Of a stretch of 64,000 nt of DNA, positions 1-11,858 are shown in pieces (position 1 is the stretch's first letter; the number at the start of each line of letters is the position of its first letter). The stretch is from Rutpela maculata (taxonomy: Eukaryota > Arthropoda > Insecta > Coleoptera > Cerambycidae). The stretch is from contig OW386291.2 of NCBI GenBank assembly GCA_936432065.2, forward strand, positions 14,733,821 through 14,797,820, written 5' to 3'. Both the position numbers and the translations under genes were made by a program. Under the pieces are notes generated by a model. It ran no database searches, was not told where the DNA came from, and saw nothing but the letters and a program-made list of their open reading frames with translations.

Positions 1-49
1 TTTTTTTTGCTTCATGATACAGGATAAGATCCATTATGAGCAAATTGCT

Positions 50-1700
50 GTAGTCTATTTCCCTCGGGCAAAATATCAAGGAAAACGCCATATTTTCATA
101 CAAGTATGAAACTTGACATAGTTAAAAAAAATAATTTATAAGGTATTTGACCCGACTCGCATGACGCTCGCTACCGCCATTTTTTCAAAATGGCGGACAA
201 AAATTTCTCAATCTAGACAATATTATACTCCATCCTATATAATTCGAGGACGAGAAATTCAAAAAAATATATATCATGTTGGTATGACCTCAACTAACCT
301 TGAAAATCTCTATTAAACAAAAAAAAGGACTTTTTAGGGTTTTCCCTTAAAAATTGCATACGACTTAATATTTAGTTTTTAAAATTTTGATTCATAGTTT
401 TCTGTAACAAATGTTCAAGAAAATCTGATGTCATCTGGTGGTAAGTTGTTGGTAGGTTTGTGATCATACAACTCAGGCTTCGGTGACCCTCTTTTTTTTT
501 AGAAAACATCAGAACAAACCTGAATAACATCCCTTGTGGAAGTATAGAGGAGGCAAATGGTAGAATTTCTCTCCATGTGAAAGATATGGTCCAGAATGGA
601 GGAACATCCATACTAGTTAGATGCTCCGATACAGATGTTCTAATCATCGGAATCTCTTTTTGACACGAATTTAAAGACTTAGGTCTCCATGAATTATGGT
701 TTTTATACAGTGTTGGAAAAAATCAAAGATACATTCCAGCTCACATTATTGCGAATAATTTGGGGCCTCAGAAGTCACAAACTCTTCGTGGATTCCACGC
801 ATTCACAGGGTGTGACATTACCTCCTTTTTTGCCTTACAGTCAAAAGTTAAATGTCAAGCCGGCCAAATATGGGGTCGGTCCTTAATCCATGATGAACCA
901 CCTCCGTCAGCTGAAGGATGGAGCTGGACATTAAAAGCAAATCGCCGGGAGCCCAAATTTGGTCTGCTCTAAGGGGGCTTGAAAAGTGTGGGTGTAGATG
1001 GCAGTACGACAGCATGAGATATTCCTGTCGTAAAGTGGGTCTTCCTTGTACTCCTGCATGTACCATTTGTTAAGGGGCGTGTGAAAATAAACAAGTCACC
1101 TAAATTAAAAAATTATCATTTTAGCTGTTTTTTTTTCATTATTTTTGGCTTGAATAGAGATTTTCAAGGTCAATAACGGTCATATCAAATAGAAAACATG
1201 TTTTTCTATTTCTCTGTAGTAGAATCATGGAAGACAATATTTTTTTAGGAATTCTAACCATTATTTCAAAAAATCAATGATCGTCGTAGACATCTCTAAT
1301 TTTACGAAATAGGATTTTTATCATTTTTTTAGTTATAAAAACTGAAACGCTAGCTATTTACAATTTTTTTTAATGCAAAGGCTGCAAACATGCCTATTTT
1401 TTAAGCCATATCGCAATTTTCGAGGTCATTGAAGGTCATATCGACCTATTATTTTTTTTGGATTCTCCATCCCCGAATTATATAGGATAGAGTACAATAT
1501 TGCATATATTGAAAAAAAACTTAAATTTAAGAATTATTTGTCCGCCATTTTGGAAAAATAGCGGTATCGGGTGTCCTACGGGTCCAGAAGGGTGGCTTAT
1601 CGAGTCAAATCCCTTAAAATGTCGTCTTTTATAACTGTGCCAAATTTCATGCTTGTATCACAATTTGGCGTTTTTTTTCTCGAGGGAAATGGACTATTGG
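50..1700. mobile_element. Long-TIR DNA element carrying a HAFTGCD-type gene
   Basis: The two ends are long imperfect inverted repeats. The left end reads TAGTCTATTTCCCTCG and continues through about 300 bases including a CGCCATTTT/AAAATGGCGG word. The right end, read backwards, gives the same order of words from about 1697 to 1440. Part of the right arm (the AGATTTTCAAGGTCA word near 1155) is present a second time near 1400. Between the arms is a decayed gene on the plus strand. No clear target-site duplication was found, so the outer limits are good to about 10 bases. The superfamily is not known. Confidence 0.6.
547..1073 (+). pseudogene. Decayed HAFTGCD / Cys-rich family gene
   Basis: Reading the plus strand through stops gives, in order, an EEANGRISLH stretch, LVRCSDTDVLIIG, SVGKNQRYIPAH, LGPQKSQTL, FHAFTGCDITSFF, then after a gap a Trp-rich segment and finally CGCRWQYDSMRYSCRKVGLPCTPACTIC in pieces. 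These are landmarks of a large uncharacterised protein family, common in arthropods and cnidarians, that has an EEADTR/DTDV region, a HAFTGCD motif and a Cys-rich tail. The molecular function is not established. The copy is dead: a TGA follows the DTDV block, frames shift more than once, and the middle third (the KKTAW to PPT-DAL region) is missing. The same missing part is the one preserved in the copy at 14743-15240. It lies inside long inverted repeats, which points to the coding gene of a transposon. Family recognition is from memory. Confidence 0.6.
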
Positions 1701-2560
1701 TCTGTACACTTTATTCAAAACTTGTTCACAATATTTTTGTAAATATTTATGGCTAAACATAAAAATTTACGAAAATCAAAAACAGTATACAGTTCAGTGT
1801 TAATACAACTTTAATTAAGTAAAGGTCAGTCAATTCAACTATGAAAATCCAAATTTATTTAGGTGGAATGATTTTAAAAATCAATTACAAGATTTGAATA
1901 AAAAATATTTATTAAAAATATGTTTTTCAGCAAAATAACTAATCAATAAATCGCATTGCAGCATTTTATTTTATAAATTGATTTTAAACTCGTTACTCAA
2001 ACACACAGTAAACAGCTATGCCGTTAAAATTTAGTTAACATGTAATGGGTCTCATGGTGAAGATATGATCATCATTTTGACAAGAGACTTGTCGAAAGCA
2101 GATACAAGTGATCGACAGTTGAAAGGTAATGTATTTTAATCATCTGTCGGGGAACGGCCAAATTTAAACGAAAATTAACATTTCCCACTTTGTGAAACTG
2201 CTACATAAATGTTCTTTCATGACGATGATTACCTAGAGTTTTATTTAAAGTGACTCTCTCTGGAAAACTAGAGTATTAAATTATGCACTCAGACCTCAAA
2301 CCAGCTTTTAAGGGACAGTTCTATTGAAATCATATGCTATTATTGTACTTGTTTAATCCAATCAAATGGATATAATTTAACCGTACAAATTTTTTAACAC
2401 ACGTTGAGCTAAAGTATCGAATAAAACGTGTGCGTGAATGTGTGTGGTAAACACGATAATTTCTGATAGATTAAAAAAAAATCCGTATTCTGAACATACG
2501 TAAACCCGCATGGTAGGATACTCCTTATTGAAATTGAGCCATATTCGTCATACAGAGTAA
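1701..2560. other. AT-rich DNA, nothing recognised
   Basis: No coding stretch, tandem array or inverted repeat was recognised between the long-TIR element and the foldback element. Confidence 0.4.
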
Positions 2561-4428
2561 TAGACTATTGTCTGAGAGTTGAAAGCAACTAAAACGTTAA
2601 AGGGTTTTTATTATTTCTTATGTTCAATTGACCCCAAAATATGAGAAAACTGCGGAGTGCTACCATTTAAAGAGGTGCGTTTTTGAGATCGAAATAAAAA
2701 AGGTTCACTTTTCACATGTTTGAGTATTGCTCGAAAACTATCCATTTTTCCTATAAACAAGTCAATAGAAAAGTTGTAGAGAATTCAATTTCCAATCGAA
2801 ATTTTTTTTTACAAAAATACGTCCAAAAAAAAAAACAAAAAAAAAAAACGAAAAAATGCATTTTTTTTAAAATTTTATTTGGCCCGTAACTTTTTTTCCG
2901 GTACATTTAGGTATAGACATTGCTGCATAACAGAAAGCAGGCGTTTTACCCGTTAAAATGAGAACTTGCAAATTTTTTTACGATTAATAGTGACCGAGAT
3001 ATAGCGTTTCAAAGTTTGCAACTTTTAACTTTTTTTGCTAATTTCTACTATTTTTTTCAAATTTCGTCCTGTAAATTTTTCTGAGTGAATTTAGGTATAG
3101 ACCTTATTATATTAAAGTGAAAGCTGACTTTACGCCCGTTGAAATGGTGGCTGGTAAACGTCTCTACGACAAATAAAAACCTATATCTAGCGTTTCGAAG
3201 ATTGTTACTTTTATTAACTTTTTTCTAATTTTTACGTTCTTTTTTAAATTTCGGCCTATAACTTATTTGTCAAATACCTTAAGTACAGACTTTGCTACAT
3301 TGAATGTACTCGCAGCATTCTTGTTTAAATGTTCTGCAAGAGAAGTTTAAGTGATCAATAGTAACCAAGATAGAGTCTAGATATAGTAGATTATTTTACT
3401 TAAAAAATAACTTTTTAAATTTTTTCACTTCTGACTTTTGTATCACGTGATTTCTTTTTTGTTCAAATAACAACTTAGAAAAGATAGATTAAATTAATTT
3501 ATTCATAATTGTATACCTGTTATACATTATTTATGTTTCTAAGGGCCGGTACTTTCATCTCCCGTTAAATCTATTCTTTAGATAATTTCCTTGGATATAA
3601 TTGTAACAATAATTGTTTATATGGGATCTATCTATTGAATAGATTTAACTGGAGATGAAAATACCGGCCCTAGTTGTACATTATTTATGAAATTATTCAA
3701 ATGCTGGATATAACATATTTTCAAAGTTAAAGTCGATTTAAACAAGAATGCTGCGAATACATTCAATGTAGTAATATCTGTACTTAAAGTATTTGACAAA
3801 TAAGTTGTAGGCCGAAATTTAAAAAAGAACGTAAAAATTAGAAAAAGTTAATAAAAGTAAGAATCTTCAAAACGCTGTATCTAGGTTTCTATTTTTCGTA
3901 GAGACTTTTACCAGCCACCATTTCAACCGGCATAAAGTCAGTTTTCACTTTAATATAATGTCTATACCTGAATTCACTCAGAAAAAAGTTACAGGACGAA
4001 ATTTGAAAAAAAATAGTAAAAATTACAAAAAAGTTAAAAGTTGTAAACTTTGAAACGCTAAATCTCAGTCACTATTAATCGTAATTTTTTTTACAAAGGC
4101 TAAACTAAAACAAAAACAAAAATTGCATTTTTCGTTTTTTTTTTTTTGTTTTGTTTTTTGGGCGTATTTTTGTAAAAAAAAATGACTTCTGAGGGTGCCA
4201 TTTCGATTGGAAATTTAATTCTCTACAACTTTTCTATTGACGTGTTTATAGGGAAAATGCATAGTTTTCGGGCCAAACTCAAAAATGTGAAAAGTGGACC
4301 CTTTTACTTCGATCTTTAAATGGTAGCACTCCGCGGTTTTCTCATATTTTGGGGTCAATTGAACATAAGAAACAATAAGAACCCTTTAACGTTTTAGTTC
4401 CTTTCTACAGTACATAGACAATAGACTA
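2561..4428. mobile_element. Foldback element, about 1.87 kb
   Basis: Nearly the whole segment is one large inverted repeat. It opens with TAGACTATTGTCT and closes with AGACAATAGACTA. Matching blocks run inward on both arms: AAAACGTTAAAGGG, CTTATGTTCAATTGACCCCA, a poly-A/poly-T block, and ACCAGCCACCATTTCAAC near the middle. A possible 3-bp TAA duplication flanks the ends, which would suit a PIF/Harbinger-type origin, but 3 bp is weak. There is no coding capacity. The loop holds a separate small MITE. The arms have drifted moderately, so the insertion is not very recent. Confidence 0.7.
3542..3671. mobile_element. Small MITE in the foldback loop
   Basis: It starts AGGGCCGGTACTTTCATCTC and ends with the inverted counterpart GAGATGAAAATACCGGCCCT; the inverted match covers about 35 bases on each side. 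It sits between TA dinucleotides, consistent with a TA target as in Tc1/mariner-derived MITEs. The sequence on either side also contains a partial direct repeat (TACATTATTTATG), so the loop has its own history. Confidence 0.6.
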
Positions 4429-4849
4429 TAATCGCTAGAGTTTTAGAAACTGTAATGTTCTATTACAATTTTAGAGCAAAATGTTAAAGGTTTTTGATGA
4501 AACACATAAAAATAGGAAGATGTACGAGATATCAAAACCGCAATAAACAGTGTGCTTCTCAAAGTTGAAATAACTTTATGTCGATTAAGTAATATATCAG
4601 CATTACTTTAAAATGCTATTAAGGCATTTTTAATGAGACCATTAAGAAAATAATGAAAGTTACGGTTGGGAGTTGCAGACTCACACCTATTAAACTTCCA
4701 TTAGATTTAAAATTTTTATTTAAAATTTTGTACATATATAAAATAGTATGATAGTATAGTTTTTATTGTCATTAGACCGTACCTGCACCCTATGGGGTGA
4801 GCATCAGAGCCGTGTAAATTGCCATATTTTTTATGAAGTATGATTTAAT
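4429..4849. other. AT-rich DNA, nothing recognised
   Basis: No motif or repeat was assigned here. It could be the eroded upstream part of the non-LTR remnant that follows. Confidence 0.35.
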
Positions 4850-5578
4850 CAAATAAAAATGGACAAGATAAAAATTGAAAATACTAATACTGAAGTTGAA
4901 CAGGCAACACAAGTGAAATATTTAGGTATTATACATGATGCACACCTAAATTGGAACTACCAAATAGAATACTTATATAAAAAACGAGGTGGCTCTATTA
5001 TACATTTAAGCAAGTCAGTACAATCCTTGACGATAAACAATGGTTAATAATATACTAGGACCTTGCAGAATCAGTACTTAAATACGGCATAATCGGATTG
5101 GGTGGAGTGAATAAAACAAACTTAGATCCATTGATAACATGCCATGAAAGGATAACAAAAATAATGTTTAAACAACCCATAACCTTTCCGAGTAAACAAC
5201 TGTTCAAACAGACAAAATACTAAATATTCGTCGACTATATTGCCAAAGCTTGCTAAAATACCAAATAAAATATTACCCCCAATTACCGAACAGAGACATG
5301 AATACGAAACTCGAAATAGGAACATGATACATATCCCCAGGGTATAGAAAACGATTGGAACAAAAATATTCTTATATCTAGCCCTTAGATCATACACGAT
5401 AGCCCAAGAGCAACAAAAACAAAATAAAAACAAATCAAACCTGAAAACACTTGTAAAGGCATGGATAATAGATTTACCAGATAACTACCTAGAAAACTTC
5501 ATTGACAAATCATATTACGATAAAGAAAACCCATTACTAACCAAAATCAAAACTATGGAAACTCGTTTTTTTAGGTAA
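4850..5578 (+). pseudogene. Non-LTR retrotransposon, C-terminal remnant
   Basis: The plus strand holds the segment that follows the reverse transcriptase core in Jockey/CR1-like elements. QVKYLGIIHDAHLNWNYQIE, in the ORF from 4859, matches the usual VKYLGI.ID..L.W..HI motif. After a stop and frame change come SVLKYGIIGLGGVNK, an I-GW-G type motif, and later LITCHERITKIMFKQP, typical of the tail. A final open piece ends LLTKIKTMETRFFR at the stop at 5576-5578. The catalytic reverse transcriptase core and the endonuclease are absent. At least three disruptions show the copy is dead. Minus-strand open frames over this stretch are shadows of it. Confidence 0.6.
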
Positions 5579-5954
5579 AGATATACATTACTGTGCCACT
5601 GACTCTACTTAACTTTGATTCAATACACCTATAATAACAACTGCATATGTACACATTGTAAAATTAAACAATTATTCATACATTTGATCATACATTAGTA
5701 CAAATGTCAAACAACACCCGCACTCAATTTTTTAACAACTTATGGTGGGGCTTCTTTAATATTTATCCAAGAAAAAAACGTTAATAGTCATCTTAAGAAT
5801 GAAAACTGGACAAGAAATATCTGTGTGAATGTATATAGATATATATTTTATGTGTGCATGTAGACGGTTTCTTATTTCGAGGCGATGACATGCCACATGG
5901 TTCATGTATAATGGCACTTCATCACTTTACAACATTTCAGTATCGAAATGTTTT
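5579..5954. other. AT-rich DNA, nothing recognised
   Basis: Probably the eroded 3' region of the retroelement remnant, but no tail or target duplication was seen. Confidence 0.35.
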
Positions 5955-6533
5955 AAAAACCGCTGCCTAAGGAATCACCACTTCCACATCCTTTCCGATG
6001 GGGTGTGGGCTGATGACGAAAAAAAAATTTGAGGACTTTGGTTCGGGTACATACACTAAATTACAATTTTACTTTTACCCCCTTTAATAATGGGGTGGTG
6101 GCGGGGGTGACTGCTATTTTCAGGCCTTTGGCTCTTGTACACACTCTAACCACAGGTTTTTTACGTCCTTTAATAATGTGGTGGGTGTGGTAATGGGGAT
6201 GATATTGGGGGTGGCTGATGCCCAAAAAAAAATTGAGACCTTGACTTCTCGTACATACACTAAATCTGAATTTTATGATCCTTTACTTGCTTCCTTTACC
6301 TACTCACCCCAATCCTTCAGCGGAACAAGATCAAAATATAATTTAGTTCCAGATCTAGCTGTAATACATTATTACATTTAGCGCACACAAGAATAGTTAC
6401 AGACAGACAGAAATATTATTTTCCTTAAATTTAAAATCTCGACATTGTATGACTTTTTAAGACTGTTTGAGCAGAAAAAAATTTCAAAGTTTTAACTTTT
6501 TTTACATCACTATACTTCAGCGTGTGGAAGTAA
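5955..6533 (+). repeat. R600 dispersed repeat, diverged copy
   Basis: This is the first and most diverged of eight copies of a roughly 600-bp family in the window (here called R600). It opens with AACCGCTGCCTAAGGAATC and ACTTCCACATCC, has several G-rich tracts (GGGTGGTGGCGGGGGTG), then a CAGACAGACAG tract, and closes with TATACTTCAGCGTGTGGAAG. Family members normally close with a perfect hairpin, TACTTCCA / TGGAAGTA. No coding capacity is conserved. Confidence 0.75.
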
Positions 6534-6954
6534 TTAACTAACGTTCGACAAAGCCTGCTTAATTGCCAATCTGAAATTTAGATCGAAGATCAACAACATT
6601 ATTTTACTGGTCTGCGATATTACCGGCAGCAATCTGTAGTAGTTATCACAGACATCTAATGGCCCATTAATTCCAGTAATTCGAAAAAAAAACGAACATC
6701 ATACTTTTCCCTTGATTTACAGCTACCACATTTAGACGGAGAGCCGGCCGTCAAATATCCTATGAATAAGATACATGAAAAACTTTGTGAGTGATTAATA
6801 CTACCACAGACCTAAAGGGAACCACCTTTTATACAAGCTAATTTAGCCCGCGTCATGGAATTTTGACCTCACTTCCGGTTACGATTTTTAATGTTTTCTT
6901 AAGTTATCAATAGTCCCTTTTGAGATAAAGCTTTTACCCCATCGGCCCGCAAGA
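6534..6954. other. Unassigned DNA
   Basis: No gene or repeat was assigned. Short words such as GGAGAGCCGGCCGTC stand out from the AT-rich context but have no partner that I found. Confidence 0.35.
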
Positions 6955-7975
6955 CATGAATTTTCGATGGTGACAATATTTTCCGACCTAGCGTCCCTCT
7001 AAATCGAAAAACCACCCTTATTTCCGATTTTCCGGCGCTACGCTTGCGAGGGCTTGCCGGATCGGGGTTTTTTGATCAGTTTGAATAAAATAGGTAAATA
7101 TTGACCACAGGTGACCTAACCCACCCCCGGGGGTTGAAATTACCCCCACCCCCAATAACTGAATGCTACGAAAACAGTGAAAATCAGCTGGAAAACGGTA
7201 TGTCTCCATTATCTAGGGCGAGGAATACGATGATGATAATATTTCCCGACCTTCACCCACTACCTCTAAACCTGAATAAAAACCACCCCCTTTCCCGATT
7301 TTCCGGTGCTAGGTTTGCGAGGGCCTGTCGTATCGTTTTTGTTTTTGGTCAGTTAGAATAAAATAGTTAAATATTTACCACAGGTGACCTAACCCATCCC
7401 CGGGAGTTGAATCTACCCTCACCCCCAATAACTAAATGCCACGAGAACAACGAAAATCAGCCCATTTTCGAAGGCGGGGAATACGATGGTGACAATGTTT
7501 TTCGACCTAGAGTCCAACTGCTACCAAATCGAAAAAACCACCCCCGTTTTCGATTCTTCGGTGTTACGCTTGTCGGATCGGGGTTTTTTGGTCAACCTGA
7601 ATAAAATAAGTAAATATTGACCACAGGGGTGAAAAAAAAATTGAATTGTGATTTAGTTTGTGTACAAGAACCAAAGGCCTCAACAATTTTTTTAAATTCC
7701 CATCCTCGCTACCACCCCAACCCCCACTACCAATGTGAAATATCGTTTTATGTGTTGTTAGGGTCGACGATGTCAAATATTAGATTATTAAAGTTCCATA
7801 AACAATTATTTTGATCTAACCCACCCCCGGGGTAGCAGTTGGACTCTAGGTCTAAATATATTTTTACCATCGTATTCCCCGCCTTCGAAAACTGTATACG
7901 GCTTTGCAGCTGATTTTCGTTGTATTCGTGTCATTTGGTTATTGGGGGTGAGGGTAGATTCGCATTTTGTCCAAA
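6955..7975. repeat. Tandem units of about 300 bp, C/G-tract type
   Basis: Three related units follow each other, starting near 7000, 7290 and 7540. Each contains a GATTTTCCGG-type word, TACGCTTGCGAGGGCTTG, GATCGGGGTTTTTT, AATATTGACCACAGG, an ACCCACCCCCGGGGGTTG-type tract and GGAATACGATGGTGACAA. The last part (7815-7975) holds the same words on the opposite strand, so the array ends in inverted orientation. The same unit type recurs at 38840-40160. Short open frames inside are repeat translations, not genes. Confidence 0.65.
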
Positions 7976-8199
7976 TTCGTTTCAGTCACAAGGTTTTCTA
8001 TGTGGAACAATCATAATCGGATGCCAAGATATTAGCAACGTGGAATGTTAAGAAAACAAGGCATAATGAGATAAAAACATCTCTTCAGTTATTCTTGACT
8101 GAAGTTAACCACTACCTCATCATAAAAGCTCCAACCATACCAAATTGCTGAGCGATAGAACAAAGCTCACGAATAATCGGCGATGCGTTAACTAGTTAA

Positions 8200-8472
8200 C
8201 TCTCCATAGCATCAGCCAGTCAGGCGGTACTAAAGGCATAACCTCTAATAAATTGTCATCGATGAGTGCCACGAGGAGCTCAAATTCTGAGTAGGTGGAA
8301 TAGGGTTAAACTACTTTGGGTGCCAGGACATTCCAGAATAGACCGTAATGCTAATACAGCTAATACATTCTACGACCCACTGCTGAGAATTACCAAGAGC
8401 TTAGCCAGAAAGGTAATAAAAAACTGAATCACAAAAAAACACAAATGGTGAAAAATTCCAGGATATTAACAT
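8200..8472 (+). pseudogene. Non-LTR element RNase H domain, 5' half
   Basis: The plus strand reads SQAVLKA, then through stops to WNRVKLLWVPGHSRIDRNAN, then TKKHKW and KIPGY. DSQA.LKAL and LLWVPGHSGI.GN are the two best-known motifs of the RNase H domain in I-like and related arthropod non-LTR retrotransposons, and a TKKH..W..IPG segment usually follows. Two in-frame stops lie between the motifs. The reading is cut at 8472, where a TIR transposon begins after an ATTAACAT target duplication, and resumes at 13846. The halves lie 5.4 kb apart in the same orientation. Confidence 0.65.
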
Positions 8473-9105
8473 TAAGGTGGTCCTTATTTTGCGACATTGT
8501 ATTTTTTCAGGTCTCACCCCAAAAGTGGTTCCGATTATTTAAAAAATGAACTATACAAAATTTCAACTCGATCGGATAACGCTAACCCGTGCTCCAAGGC
8601 CATTAAGAGTTACTAAAATACTCAATTTTCACCTATTTTCAAAAGTATCTCGTTACCGGTTGATCATATCGAAATTTTCTACATTTTTAATTGAATGAAC
8701 ACTTCATTTTCTAAAACGTCGTTTATTTGTATTTTTCTCGTACAATTAATACTTTTCGAGTTTTGATTGGCGTAAACAGGTACTAGAAATTTCATATTCT
8801 CGCTATTGACGTCTTAGCAGATGTTTTAGATCGCACGAATTATTCGAATTGGCTTTTCAATAATATCGAAATATTGGCCATATAAAATGGGCCTCTAAAA
8901 TTTTCATAGTGTAATTTTAGCTTTAAACCTCATTTGCTCATTTTCCACGTTGTTTCCAAATGACCTCAAACTGATCTCAAATTTGTTTTGCTTGAAATTA
9001 AAAAAAATCTCTTTTCAGTTATCTTCACCAAATCTAACTCTGAAGTAACAAGCACAATCACGCACACCATAAACGCACACCACATATAACTAGACCAAAT
9101 CCAAA

Positions 9106-11405
9106 GCCAAGGCTGTCCGCAAGCTGATTTTTTAAATCTGTATTATCAATTACACCAAGTGGACTGGAATGTGTTAAAATCAATATCTGATGTAGATAAG
9201 GCATTGGACACATTTTATGAGTTGCTGTATAATGTATTTGACAATTGTGTTCCAAAAGTAAAGACTAAGAATAATAAATTTCCTCCCTGGCACACGCCTG
9301 AAATTAGACGAGGTATCAAGACCAAAGAAAGAAATCGGAAGTTAAATAAAAAACAAAATTAGAACAATGTAAAATTGATTATAATAATTTGAGAACCAAA
9401 ATAAAAAAAATATCAAAAAAAGCTTATAAAAATTATATTACAAACGTTGAGAATGATATTAAAGAAGACGTCAAGCAATTTTGGAATTTTGTTAAAACGA
9501 AAAATAATAGCAAATCTGAAATACCCAGAGAAATGGTTCTAAATAATGAAGTTCTATCAGAGGGGGGTCTATTGCTCAAGGCTTCGCCAATAATTTTAAG
9601 TCTGTATTTCAGATACCTAAACAAATAAATTCAACAAGTGTCAATGGTGTAATTGGTGGTGAAGATTTGGAATTATTAAATATTTCGGAAATTACTGGGG
9701 CTGATGTCATAAAGGCAATAGATAAACTAAAACCAAAAAAATCGATGGGGCATGATAGTGTACGTAGTTATGTCATAAAAGGTTGTAAGGAAGCATTTAT
9801 TAAGCCACTAGTAATCATATTTAATATAGCTCTTAGAAATAAAAAATTTCCTGATAAACTGAAAATAGCACGAATTACTCCTGTTTTTAAAAGCGGAGAT
9901 CGAAGAGAAATTATAAATTATCGTCCTATTGCTATATTATCAAATTTATCTAAGATATTCGAGACCATTATATATAGCTACCTATATGAACATGCTAAAA
10001 AGAAAATTTCTAACTTTCAATATGGGCTTCAACAGAAAAGATCAGTAAATGGAAATCTAGTGGATTTTGTGACCTCTACGATGGATGCCTTGACAAACAA
10101 TAAACAATTGGATGTGATCTATACCGACATTGCTAAGGCATTTGACAAAATTGACCATGGCATATTGCTAAATAAGCTTAGAAAATTCTCCATCTCTAGT
10201 GATTTAATAACATTTATGTCTACTTACCTTATAAATCGACAGCAGTATGTCATGATCAATAATTTTGAGTCGAATTACTACATATCAGATTCAGAAGTCC
10301 CGCAGGGCTCAAATCTATGCCCACTTTTATTTTTTATTTTCATTAATGATATTGTATATTCTGTTAAACATTCATCAGTTAGCCTCTTCGCTGATAATAT
10401 GAAAATATTTAAACAAATGGGTGATTATCAGGATTGTTTTCTTTTACAAGATGACATAAGGGAAATACGTAACTGGTCTGTTCAGAATCAGCTGGACTTT
10501 AATATTAATAAATGCAATGACTTTCACGTTATGCAAAAATATGCTTGATTATAATTACGAAACTGGAAACGAAAATTTGGAAAAAGTTTATACAAAAACT
10601 GATCTGGGTGTGATATTCGACTCGAAACTGACGTTTAATGACCATGTGATAAATATTTCAAATAAGTGCTATTAAAAATTAGGTTTTATCTTACGCAATT
10701 GCAAATCATTTAAGTGCGAAAAAACTATTTTAATGTTATATTCCTCCTTTGTAAGATCGAAACTAGATTACTGATCCACGGTTTGGAGTCCTTTCTATAC
10801 CAGGTACATACAAATGTTAGAAAATGTACAGAAAAAATTTATAAAACATATTAATTTCATTTTGCATAAGAGATATACTAGTAACTCTTCTTATTTAGAT
10901 CAACTTACTAAGTATAATTTAATGACACTAAATAGCAGAAGAACTTACTTTGACCTTGTTTTTTTGTATAAACTTCTACATCTTTCGTATACGTAACTAC
11001 CTTAAATAAAATAATAATCAATGTGCCACATGAAAGAAAACGTTTTCAAAGAACTTTTTCATACATTATACCAACTAGAAACTACGAACTAAAGTCACCT
11101 CCTGTGAGAATGGCAAAGAGCTATAATTTATTACAACGATATCTAAATATATTCAGAGATACATATGGAATGTTTACAAATAAATTAAAAAATAGACTAC
11201 TTAATATACAGAATGAAATAGAAATTTTGTAAGCATTTTATGTCTTTAATTTATTCTCTTGCTTATGGTATGTGTCTTATTTTAGGTATTTTAATTTAGT
11301 GTAAGATAGGATAGGTTAAATATATATGTACAGTCTGTAATTGGCTTGCGAAAGCTGTAGACTTGTGATAATAATAAATAAATAAATAAATAAATAAATA
11401 AATAC
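9106..11405 (+). mobile_element. 5'-truncated Jockey-type non-LTR retrotransposon
   Basis: The insert ends at 11405 in a run of AATA units, the short-repeat tail typical of Jockey-type elements. It is bounded by the direct repeat ATCCAAA at 9099-9105 and 11406-11412, the likely target duplication. At the left it starts inside the coding region, at the end of the endonuclease part, so it was truncated on integration. It sits within the 5.4-kb TIR transposon and interrupts a minus-strand reading frame there. Confidence 0.8.
9107..11232 (+). pseudogene. Non-LTR reverse transcriptase, decayed
   Basis: In order: the linker after the endonuclease (QVDWNVLKSI then FPPWHTPEIRRGI), an open piece at 9389-9628, the reverse transcriptase core at about 9565-10548, and thumb/C-terminal pieces at 10550-11232. 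Core landmarks are KPKKSMGHDSV, ITPVFKSGD, NYRPIAILSNLSKIFE, VIYTDIAKAFDKIDH, VPQGSNLCPLLFFIFINDI and LFADNMKIF. The catalytic box, normally FADD, reads FADN, so an essential Asp is lost. Stops at 9359-9361 and 10546-10548 and a shift in the G-run near 9562 (where the frame jumps to GSIAQGFANNFKSVF) break the frame. The enzyme would copy its own RNA at a nicked target. The KAFD and IYTD motifs fit the Jockey/BS group. Confidence 0.85.
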
Positions 11406-11407
11406 AT

Positions 11408-11604
11408 CCAAACCCACTGGCATTGTCACTGCCGCACAATCTTTCCAAAGCTTTTCCCATCAGGTCCTTGCTGATATCAGCACAACGTTCAGCAGTTCGG
11501 CCTCTTCGCTTTTTGCTATCTAGTTTTCCTGAAATATCAACTGTTTTATATGGTTCACTCTTCGGTTGATATGACCAAAAAATTGAGAGTTTATCTAATT
11601 TTCC
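11408..11604 (-). pseudogene. Unidentified coding fragment of the 5.4-kb TIR element
   Basis: The minus strand is open for about 65 codons and looks like real protein: it contains PKSEPYKTVDISGKLDSKKR, then RGRTAERCADISKDL and ALERLCGSDNASGFG. The basic KKRRGR block resembles a nuclear localisation or DNA-binding segment. The frame runs into the retrotransposon insertion site; beyond it, at about 9058-9104, the minus strand continues with GFGLVICGVRLWCA and a stop, so the insertion split one reading frame. I do not recognise the family. It is likely part of the element's own transposase or accessory protein. Confidence 0.4.
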
Positions 11605-11858
11605 TCAAAAGTTCACTCCTTTTTTAGTTGTACTTTCAAATGTTTTCTATAGACATCTCTCTCGAGTATAATAAGATTGGACAATGTTGTTTATTACACG
11701 TTAATATCCAGACTTCTTGCCAAAATATTAATATTTCGCAAATAATATGCAAAACGCTTTTAAAATTACTATTTTAACTTCTCTGAAATTGAAATAAACT
11801 CACTTAAAAATTGTCTGGTAAATGGCAATTTATTGCCGATAATTTGATTAGTAAAATC

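Noticed and set aside
5122..5433. 103-codon minus-strand frame rich in Phe and Cys
   Set aside because: It is antisense to the retrotransposon remnant at 4850-5578.
9058..9255. 65-codon minus-strand frame as an independent gene
   Set aside because: It mixes antisense of the retroelement with the short continuation of the host element's frame at 9058-9104.
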